Shown piece by piece: positions 53,800-61,626 of a stretch of 64,000 nt of DNA. The DNA is taken from the NCBI RefSeq assembly GCF_964199965.1, contig NZ_CAXMZT010000002.1, positions 124,001 through 188,000 on the forward strand, read 5' to 3'. The notes beneath the pieces were generated by a model. The model was given only the letters and a program-made list of their open reading frames with translations. It ran no database searches and had not been told where the DNA came from. Made by a program: the position numbers and the translations under genes. Position 1 is the first letter of the stretch, and each line of letters starts with the position of its first letter. Origin of the DNA: JAFIFT01 sp020051095. Lineage in GTDB: Bacteria; Pseudomonadota; Gammaproteobacteria; Legionellales; Legionellaceae.

Positions 53800-54907
53800 T
53801 TTTTATCACCACCAAATTATCACAATGAACAACTTCTTGCATGCCACTATAGCCCAATACGTCATAGATAGTGAGTGAGGATCTCCCGCGAATGAGTTTA
53901 ACTTCATCGAACGGATAGTTACTTAAGCCCCTTGCTAATTCTTGACCGTTTTCACTGACAATGCTGACCACATCACCCTTTTGGAAATGGCCTAAAACTT
54001 TGACTATGCCAACTGGCAGCAAACTTTTCCCCTTTAATAAAGCCTGTTTTGCCCCGTCATCAATGATTAATTGGCCTTTTGGTTTTAAATGATTTTTCAG
54101 CCATGCTTTTTTAGATTTCAAACTGCTTTCCAATGGTTTAAACCAAGTCCCCTTACCATGCTGTTTAAAATGGCGAATGGGGTATAGCGGTTTACCTTCG
54201 GTAATTAACATCTTAATCCCATAGCTCATGACTATTTGTGCGGCGGCTAATTTGGTTTTCATCCCGCCACTCCCATAGTCCGAAACCGAATCACCGGCAA
54301 TAGCTAAAAGTTTTTCATCAATTGTGTTCACTTCTTCAATGCGTTTTGCCTTGGGGTTTTTGTGTGGATCGGTATCATAGAGTCCATCCACATCCGATAG
54401 CAAAATCAGCGTATCGGCTTCAATCATTTGAGAAACTCGTGCTGCTAAACGATCATTGTCACCATATTTTATTTCATCCGTCGCGACGGTATCGTTTTCA
54501 TTGACAATCGGAATAATGCCTTCATCTAAAAGCGTGGTTAAGGTATTGCGCGCATTCAAAAAACGTCTTCTATTCTCACTATCATCCAAGGTGAGCAATA
54601 CCTGTGCTGTTAGTAATCCGTGACTTGCAAGTTCCTTTTGGTATGTTTGAATTAGTTCAATTTGCCCAACTGCAGCCGCCGCTTGCTTATGCTCGAGGGT
54701 ACACACTCTTCGTAAAAATTTTAACCGATAACAGCCAAGACCCACTGCACCAGACGTCACGACCACGACTTGGCAGCCATCGTGTCTTAAAGTAATAATT
54801 TCTTCCGCAAGACTTCGCATCCAATCGATGTTTAACGTGCCATCGGCTGAATTGATGAGTAAAGCAGAGCCCACTTTGATAACAACACGCTGATTATGGA
54901 ATAACAT
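53789..54907 (-). CDS. proB: Glutamate 5-kinase
   Basis: Phosphorylates glutamate in the first, proline-inhibited step. The 372 residues contain the amino-acid kinase domain (VVIKVGSALL, VVVTSGAVGLG, DTLILLSDVDGLYD) and a C-terminal PUA domain (from about 275, ending VVHCDNLVV), like the E. coli enzyme. Overlaps proA. Confidence 0.97.
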   Translation of the reverse strand: MLFHNQRVVIKVGSALLINSADGTLNIDWMRSLAEEIITLRHDGCQVVVVTSGAVGLGCYRLKFLRRVCTLEHKQAAAAVGQIELIQTYQKELASHGLLTAQVLLTLDDSENRRRFLNARNTLTTLLDEGIIPIVNENDTVATDEIKYGDNDRLAARVSQMIEADTLILLSDVDGLYDTDPHKNPKAKRIEEVNTIDEKLLAIAGDSVSDYGSGGMKTKLAAAQIVMSYGIKMLITEGKPLYPIRHFKQHGKGTWFKPLESSLKSKKAWLKNHLKPKGQLIIDDGAKQALLKGKSLLPVGIVKVLGHFQKGDVVSIVSENGQELARGLSNYPFDEVKLIRGRSSLTIYDVLGYSGMQEVVHCDNLVVIKNES

Positions 54908-55041
54908 AGTAAACCTTTATCTTGCTTAGGGAACTCCCCTAATTAATTCATAGCATAAAAACTGATTCATGCTGCATGTGATAATCTTGTAGCGAAATTC
55001 CCAATTTTTCTCATTTTATCGTATACTTAAGTAAAGAAAAG

Positions 55042-55073
55042 GGCGTTGGTTTTTAACAAAAAGCGCCATTTTT
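55042..55073 (+). terminator. Attenuator- or terminator-like hairpin before ilvE
   Basis: GGCG (55042-) pairs with CGCC (to 55067) and inner TTTTT with AAAAA, followed by ATTTTTAT. It sits 60 nt before ilvE and could end upstream rightward transcription or attenuate ilvE. No leader peptide was identified. Confidence 0.4.
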
Positions 55074-55134
55074 ATAATAAATAATATCTATTTTTTCAAT
55101 TAATCGAGATTTACAGTCGCTCTTAAGGATAGTT

Positions 55135-56040
55135 ATGGACGAAATGGAATTTATTTGGCATCAAGGCGAATTTGTACCATGGCATCAAGCAAAAGTACAT
55201 ATTCTAACGCATTCCTTGCATTATGGCGGTGCTGTTTTTGAAGGGATCCGTGTTTATGAAACGGACAAAGGACCCGCTATATTTCGACTGGATGAGCACA
55301 TCGACAGACTATTTTATTCAGCCAGACAACTGGCGATGTCATCTTCGTTATCAAACCAAAAGGTCAAAGATATCATCATTGAATTAGTGGATAGAAATCG
55401 AATGAAGAAAGGATATATCCGCCCTTTAATGTATTATGGGTATAACGTCATGGGCTTAAATCCCTTGAAAAACCCCGTTGAATTTTCAGTCGCCTGCTGG
55501 CCTTGGGGTGCTTACCTCCCCTTTGAGGCCATCGACATTACCATCAGCCCGTTTCGGCGAATTCACCCTAAAACAACGGTGCCTGATGCGAAAATTTGCG
55601 GAAATTATGTCAATAGCCAACTGGCTTCTCTCGCCTTAAGAGGAACAAAATACCATGAGGCACTGTTGTTAGATACAGAAGGATTTGTCGCTGAGGGCCC
55701 CGGTGAAAATATCTTTATTGTCAAAGATAATCAACTACTTACCCCCAAACTCGGCAACATTTTGCCCGGCATTACCCGTGATACGCTGATGATATTAGCG
55801 AAGGAGCAGGGCTATGCCATTAAAGAGTGCCAGTTAACTGTTGATGATTTATTGCAGGCCGATGAAGCATTTTTTACCGGAACTGCTGCAGAGGTCACCG
55901 CCATTCGCTCGATTGATGATACCCTCATTGGCGATGGCACCAAAGGCCCTGTGACATCCCAATTAGATGATCTCTATAAGAAATTAGTGCATGGGAATTA
56001 TCCTAGTTTGGATCATTACTTGACTTATGTGAGGCAGTAA
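55135..56040 (+). CDS. ilvE: Branched-chain amino acid aminotransferase
   Basis: PLP enzyme for the last step of valine, leucine and isoleucine synthesis. 301 residues, class IV fold: HSLHYGGAVFEGIRVYET, catalytic Lys in GNYVNSQLASLALRGTKYHE-type region (Lys follows as in YHEALLLD context), then GFVAEGPGENIFIV and LPGITRDTLMILAKE. The ATG follows AAGGA. It is divergent from proBA; no other ilv or leu gene is in the window. Confidence 0.95.
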   Translation: MDEMEFIWHQGEFVPWHQAKVHILTHSLHYGGAVFEGIRVYETDKGPAIFRLDEHIDRLFYSARQLAMSSSLSNQKVKDIIIELVDRNRMKKGYIRPLMYYGYNVMGLNPLKNPVEFSVACWPWGAYLPFEAIDITISPFRRIHPKTTVPDAKICGNYVNSQLASLALRGTKYHEALLLDTEGFVAEGPGENIFIVKDNQLLTPKLGNILPGITRDTLMILAKEQGYAIKECQLTVDDLLQADEAFFTGTAAEVTAIRSIDDTLIGDGTKGPVTSQLDDLYKKLVHGNYPSLDHYLTYVRQ

Positions 56041-56083
56041 AGGGGGCTTTGACCGCATTATTTTGATTCTTGCATTACCTTGG

Positions 56084-56180
56084 TCCCCGCATTATGCTTC
56101 GCTCTGAGGAATCCTGATATATTTTTCTTATTGAACAAAAATATATCAGGATCACTCTGTGCTTCGCTTCATGCGGGCTA
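56084..56180. repeat. Palindromic intergenic element with 16-bp perfect core arms
   Basis: ATCCTGATATATTTTT (56111-56126) is exactly mirrored at 56137-56152. The outer arms CCCGCAT...TTCGCTCTGAG and, inverted, CCCGCAT...GAAGCACAGAG extend it imperfectly. A partial related piece with GCTTCGC follows near 56228-56250. No gene lies in 56041-56280. Confidence 0.75.
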
Positions 56181-56280
56181 CGGTTGCTCCTTTTTGTTTA
56201 TGGAACAAGGGAATATCTGAATCATTCAGCGCTTCGCGCAATGGGCAGCCCTAAGCATTGGCATATCATTCATTCCATGC

Positions 56281-56811
56281 CTAAGGACTTCGTTTTGATC
56301 CATTTGGTGCTTTAGATTGTCCTTGATCATCCTCTGGTTTTGCTCTACTAGCAAACATTTTATTTCTATATTCGGTTTGTTTTTCTTGTGTATTAGATGT
56401 TTCGAACGTATTGGCGACAGACGCACTCTTACCAATCAACTCGCCAGCTTTTAAACTGGTGTCACCAAAACCCTTCGCAAGATCCGGCTCTTTATTATCA
56501 CCATAAAAAGCAACAGCGACCTGAAGCGCTTCATAAACTTTAATAAAATCCATCATCATCTCAGGGTAAGCTGCCTGATTGTTTAACACGGCAGCATCAA
56601 GCCTATTAACGCGCGCCTTTAAATCGCCAGAAAAAGCACCGGTATTAAACGTTCTGCCATAGAAATTTGTGTACGTATCACCATGAGCGGTGAATTCATT
56701 AGCAAATTTAGTTACTTTGTTACTTATAACAGACCACTCATTGTTCTCTGCAAGATGCATCCAAAGCACACCATTTACTGTCATTGCAATTTCATTATCT
56801 TTTAAGCCCAT
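56281..56811 (-). CDS. Hypothetical protein
   Basis: 176 residues, soluble, helical, without signal peptide or membrane segment. The last 30 residues are polar and basic (RAKPEDDQGQSKAPNGSKRS). The ATG has AAGGA 6 nt upstream, so expression is credible. No family recognised. It lies between recG and a palindromic element. Confidence 0.6.
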   Translation of the reverse strand: MGLKDNEIAMTVNGVLWMHLAENNEWSVISNKVTKFANEFTAHGDTYTNFYGRTFNTGAFSGDLKARVNRLDAAVLNNQAAYPEMMMDFIKVYEALQVAVAFYGDNKEPDLAKGFGDTSLKAGELIGKSASVANTFETSNTQEKQTEYRNKMFASRAKPEDDQGQSKAPNGSKRSP

Positions 56812-56875
56812 TGCATTTCCTTAAAATTCAATAAAGCCGTATTAAATTATAGCTGCTTTTCTATTTTTTGCTCCT

Positions 56876-58957
56876 TTAAGCTTGAATATATCGTTCAAAA
56901 TCGCCCATCCAGCGATGGGCAATTCGTTTGGCTAAAGCGGGATTACTTTCCATCAACTGATATGCCATCTGTTTCACTTTAGGGAGTAAGTAGCCGTCTC
57001 GCTGTAAGTCCACTAATTTAAATTGTCGATACCCTGTTTGACGGGCCCCTAAAAACTCGCCACCCCCTCGTAACTTTAAATCCGTTTCAGCAATTTCGAA
57101 ACCATCACAGGTCGCTCGCATGGTCTTCAAACGTTCGTGGCCCACATCGGACAAAGGGGGTTGATATAACAACATACAATAAGACTCCGTCGCCCCCCGA
57201 CCCACTCGGCCGCGTAATTGATGTAGCTGAGATAAGCCTAGTCGTTCAGCATTTTCTATAATCATAAGACTGGCATTAGGAACATCTACCCCAACTTCAA
57301 TCACGGTGGTTGCCACTAAAAGCTGGATATCACCCGCTTTAAAGGCAGCCATCACCGCTTCTTTTTCTTCGACTTTCAAGCGGCCATGAACCAACCCCAC
57401 TCGATGACTGGGCAGTAGCTGTTGTAAAGACTCAGCCGTATCACTTGCCGCTTGACATTGCAGCTTTTCCGATTCTTCAATTAAAGTGCATACCCAATAG
57501 GCCTGACGATTGTTGGCTAAGGCGTCATCAAGTCGCGCAACGATTTGATCCCGCTTATCCTGATTCAAAACAGACGTGGTTATTGGTGTTCGTCCAGGGG
57601 GCATCTCATCAATAATTGATAGATCAAGGTGGGCAAATTGCGTCATGGCTAAGGTTCTAGGAATTGGCGTGGCCGTCATTAATAATTGGTGAGGCATATA
57701 ATCATTTTCTGCCCCTTTTTGTTGCAGTTTTAACCGCTGTGTTACCCCAAATCGATGCTGTTCGTCAATGATGACCAAGCCCAACCGCTGAAATACCACT
57801 TCTTCTTGAAACAACGCATGCGTACCGACAACTAATTGCCCTTCACCACTGGCAAGGGCAGCTAAAACAGGTCGTCGTTCACTGACTTTCATTTTCCCAC
57901 TTAAACGTAAACAAGGGATACCCAAAGGCTCAAACCATTGCTGCATGTTTTTACTATGTTGTTCACTTAAGATATCCGTGGGTGCCATGATTGCCACTTG
58001 AAACCCTTGGCTAATTGCCTGCATGGCAGCGGCTGCTGCCACCACGGTTTTACCCGATCCCACATCGCCTTGAACTAAACGAAGCATCGGCACAGGCAAA
58101 TTCATATCCAACTCAATATCTTCAATCACTCGCATTTGTGCTTTGGTTAATTGAAATGGCAATTGCGCTAATAAGCGAGACTTTGCATCTGCGTTTTCGG
58201 GAATTGGATGAGCTTGAATGGCTTGCATATGCTGACGAGCAAATCGCATGCTAACTTGTTGAGCAAGTAACTCGTCAAACGCTAGCCTTTGAAACGCAGG
58301 ATGTGTGTTTTCTTCCATATCATGTAAGGCAATATCAGGCGGAGGATGGTGAAGCAGCATAATGGCTTCATCCATGGATGGAAATTGCAATTCTTGTAAC
58401 TGCTTTTCGGTCATCCATTCTAGTTGCGACAAAAATGGCTTGGCTGTGGTTAATGCTGATTCAATTAATTGTCTTAATCGACGTTGGGCTAATCCTTGGG
58501 TTGTATGATAAATTGGCGTTAAATGCTCTTCAACGTGCAATGGATCCCCTTCTTTAAGCAGTTGATATTCGGGATGAATCATTTCTAACTGCCCACCGAA
58601 ACGTCGAACTTCCCCAAACGCCACAATACGATAACACGTGTTCATTCCCTGAATCTGACTCTGATTAAAATGAAAAAAACGTAAGCGCATGGAGTCTGTC
58701 ATGTCTTGGATATAACAGTTTAATATTCGCTTTCGTTTAATTGAAACATCCGTACTTATTACCTCCCCTGCAACCACCGCATAATCGTGTTCGATGCAAT
58801 CTGCAATAGGCGTCACTCGCGTACGGTCTTGATATCGAAACGGCAAATGGAAAATCATATCTGCAATCGTTGCTATACCACATTGGCTTAATTTTTTGGC
58901 TAACGATGGCCCTACCCCAGGTAGCGTTTCGCAAGAATCATTTAATGTCATTGACAA
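56876..58957 (-). CDS. recG: ATP-dependent DNA helicase RecG
   Basis: Remodels stalled replication forks and Holliday junctions. The 693 residues comprise an N-terminal wedge domain (about 45-165) and helicase domains with Walker A GDVGSGKTVVA, DEQH box IIDEQHRFGV, MTATPIPRTLA and motif VI HQLRGRVGRG. Full length; the frame is intact. Confidence 0.98.
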   Translation of the reverse strand: MSMTLNDSCETLPGVGPSLAKKLSQCGIATIADMIFHLPFRYQDRTRVTPIADCIEHDYAVVAGEVISTDVSIKRKRILNCYIQDMTDSMRLRFFHFNQSQIQGMNTCYRIVAFGEVRRFGGQLEMIHPEYQLLKEGDPLHVEEHLTPIYHTTQGLAQRRLRQLIESALTTAKPFLSQLEWMTEKQLQELQFPSMDEAIMLLHHPPPDIALHDMEENTHPAFQRLAFDELLAQQVSMRFARQHMQAIQAHPIPENADAKSRLLAQLPFQLTKAQMRVIEDIELDMNLPVPMLRLVQGDVGSGKTVVAAAAAMQAISQGFQVAIMAPTDILSEQHSKNMQQWFEPLGIPCLRLSGKMKVSERRPVLAALASGEGQLVVGTHALFQEEVVFQRLGLVIIDEQHRFGVTQRLKLQQKGAENDYMPHQLLMTATPIPRTLAMTQFAHLDLSIIDEMPPGRTPITTSVLNQDKRDQIVARLDDALANNRQAYWVCTLIEESEKLQCQAASDTAESLQQLLPSHRVGLVHGRLKVEEKEAVMAAFKAGDIQLLVATTVIEVGVDVPNASLMIIENAERLGLSQLHQLRGRVGRGATESYCMLLYQPPLSDVGHERLKTMRATCDGFEIAETDLKLRGGGEFLGARQTGYRQFKLVDLQRDGYLLPKVKQMAYQLMESNPALAKRIAHRWMGDFERYIQA

Positions 58958-59192
58958 TCATCATCAGGTTAATTTGAGCTATGGCAAAACGAAAAATATA
59001 TTTATGGATGATTCATTGGTTTTTTGCCGATGTCCTGTAATAATATACTGATACGAGTCAAAAATGCTATACCTGTGATCATTCGATAACGAGAGTTTTT
59101 ACTTCTTTAATTAAGTTATGGCATGTAACGGTAACAAGATTTTCAAACAATTTGCGGTATAACGATAACAAATAAGAATTAAGAAGAAGGTC

Positions 59193-60260
59193 ATGAACCG
59201 AACCATTAATTTTGCATCTGGGTTAATTATTCTCTGGATTACAGGCTACCTTTTGATTGCGGGAAGTAATCTGATTATCCCATTCATCATTGCTTTATTT
59301 GTCTGGAACCTTCTCAATACAGCAAATAACGCCATCCAGCGACTTCCCTGGATTGGCACTATCATCCCACAATGGTTAAGCATGATTATTTCACTGGGAT
59401 TATTCGTAATTTTCGTTCAAATCCTCATTAACATCATTGCCAATAACGTCAATGAGGTCATTGCTGCCTCCTCACGCTATCAAGAAAACTTCATGAAAAT
59501 CATTGCTCATGTTGATAATAGCTTTCAATTAGAATTAATCGATAAAGTAAAAACATTTGTGCAAAACTTAAGTTTCCAAAGAGTTCTCGTTAATATTGCC
59601 GGCATGTTTACCTCCATAACCAGTTCAGCCGTTCTCATCGCCTTGTATGTGGTATTTCTCTTCATTGAGCAGCATTTTTTCCAACGAAAAATTAAAGCCA
59701 TCTTCGCGCAACCTAAGTCCCAACAGTTAGTGCATAATATTTTTGAGCATATTGCTCGAGATACCCAAACCTATATTGGCTTGAAGACATTTGTTAGTTT
59801 GGCAACAGCGTTTTTTAGTTATCTCATCATGAAAGGGGTTGGCCTTGATTTTGCTGAATTCTGGGCATTATTAATCTTCTTTTTAAATTTTATCCCCAAC
59901 ATTGGTGCCATTATTGCAACAGTATTTCCAGCCGCTTTAGCCTTGATTCAATTTAGTACCTGGTCACCTTTTATTATCCTTACCAGCGGTATCATTTTCT
60001 TACAATTTTTCATTGGAAATATCATTGAGCCTAAATTGATGGGACGATCGTTGAATTTAAGTCCCTTGGTGATTTTGCTAGCGTTAGGGGTATGGGGCAG
60101 TATCTGGGGGATATTAGGGATGTTTTTATCAGTTCCCATCACCGTTATTTTAATGATTATTTTTGCCCATTTTGAAAGCACAAAACCCATTGCTATCCTG
60201 CTCTCTCAAGATGGTTGCATCCAACGAGCCAACGAACAACTTGAATCCAAAAAGCAATGA
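59193..60260 (+). CDS. AI-2E family transporter (PerM-like)
   Basis: 355 residues with about eight membrane helices. The family core is seen in LIFFLNFIPNIGAIIATVFP and GNIIEPKLMGRSLNLSPLVI. The ATG has AAGAAGG upstream. Members range from putative permeases (PerM) to autoinducer or cation exporters; the substrate is not readable. Confidence 0.92.
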   Translation: MNRTINFASGLIILWITGYLLIAGSNLIIPFIIALFVWNLLNTANNAIQRLPWIGTIIPQWLSMIISLGLFVIFVQILINIIANNVNEVIAASSRYQENFMKIIAHVDNSFQLELIDKVKTFVQNLSFQRVLVNIAGMFTSITSSAVLIALYVVFLFIEQHFFQRKIKAIFAQPKSQQLVHNIFEHIARDTQTYIGLKTFVSLATAFFSYLIMKGVGLDFAEFWALLIFFLNFIPNIGAIIATVFPAALALIQFSTWSPFIILTSGIIFLQFFIGNIIEPKLMGRSLNLSPLVILLALGVWGSIWGILGMFLSVPITVILMIIFAHFESTKPIAILLSQDGCIQRANEQLESKKQ

Positions 60261-60323
60261 AACCAAACCCTATCTTATGTTGCGTTTCCGTCATGAGTGA
60301 CCTTCAGGAGGTTTGCTTTTACC

Positions 60324-61415
60324 ATGCGTATCCGTGAATTTTCAGTTAAACGCCCTATACTTGCGGTTGCGATGAGCTTGTTATTGGTCTTATTTGGCAT
60401 AATCGCTGTAAACTGGCTTCACCAGAGTGTCCCCACTGACATTGATCCCCCTATCATTGCCATTGAAACCGCCTATCCCGGTGCCGGTGCTCAAACCGTC
60501 GAAAATGACATAACCAAGGTAATTGAGAAAAAAATCAGCGGGGTAAAAGGCATTCGCTTTGTTGATTCCAAAAGCATCAATGGACTATCAACCCTCAAAA
60601 TTGAATTTCGCCTATCCAGAGATATCGAAGAGGCTGCCAATGAGATAAGAGAAAAGGTTTCTGGCTTATTAGATGAGTTACCTGATGGGGCTGAGCCACC
60701 GGATGTTTTTAAAGTGAATTCAAATGATGATGTTATTATGTGGTTTAACCTGATTAGCCAGCAATGGAGCTCTTTGCAATTAATGGATTATGCTGACAAG
60801 TTTCTCGTTGACAGACTTGCCTCCATCGAGGGAGTTTCTCATGTCCGAATTGGGGGTGAAAGACGATATGCCATGCAAATTAAACTCGACAGTAAAGCAA
60901 TGGATAGACAAAACGTTAGCCTCAAAGAAATTTACGATGCTTTAAAAAGAAATAATATTGAGCTTCCAGGCGAGCGAATTGAATCTTATCAATATGAATT
61001 TCCTGTTTGGCTCAATCACCAGTTTAACTCCATCAATGATTTTGCCAACCTAGTTATACGCAAAAAAGGCAATGGTCATGTCATTCATTTAAATGATGTC
61101 GCCACCGTGAATAAAGATGATGAATTGTTACGTAATGGGTTACATGGTCATCCTAAAGCCATGGTTGGCCTTGGCATCATCAAAAAAACAACAGCAAAAA
61201 CACTCGATGTTAATCGCCATGTACACAAGGTCGTTGACTCCATCCAGTTGCCAGGGGGCATGACACTTATTACTAGTTACGATTCATCAGAACTTATCAA
61301 CGAATCAACCTCTAAGTTATTGAGCGTGTTTTTCATAGCACTGTTATTATTTGGAGCCATCAGCATCAGGTATTCCAAGCACATTTCAACAAACGTGAAA
61401 AAGATGCTAAGGTAA
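60324..61415 (+). pseudogene. RND efflux pump inner-membrane subunit, truncated
   Basis: The 363 codons match only the first third of an RND pump (usual length about 1030): N-terminal helix (FSVKRPILAVAMSLLLVLFG), porter subdomains PN1/PN2 (ETAYPGAGAQTVENDITKVI, EIREKVSGLLDELPDG) and the start of helix 2 (LLSVFFIALLLFGAI). The sequence then departs from the family and stops. A MITE-like element begins 29 nt later. The remaining two-thirds and any adaptor gene are missing, so it is almost surely non-functional. AGGAGG lies rather far (about 13 nt) before the ATG. Confidence 0.88.
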
Positions 61416-61443
61416 GCATGCCGCCGTTTCGATTTTTCTGACA

Positions 61444-61564
61444 GGACTTACGAAAAACCCCAAAATCGAGGCAAAAAATGTTTTTAATGAGGGAATTTAG
61501 AACAACTCAATGACCGAATTAAAAACTTTTTTTAACGAAGAGATTGGGAGTTTTGCGTAAGTCC
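61444..61564. mobile_element. MITE-like element with GGACTTACG terminal repeats
   Basis: Inverted ends GGACTTACGAAAAACCCC (from 61444) and, inverted, GGACTTACGCAAAACTCCC (to 61564) flank about 80 nt without coding capacity. The ends look like those of a transposase substrate. It follows the broken end of the RND gene. Confidence 0.7.
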
Positions 61565-61626
61565 CGATTGAGATTTTGACCGCTTGAGAATACAATGGCT
61601 AATATACATACCAATGAGGTAAACCC

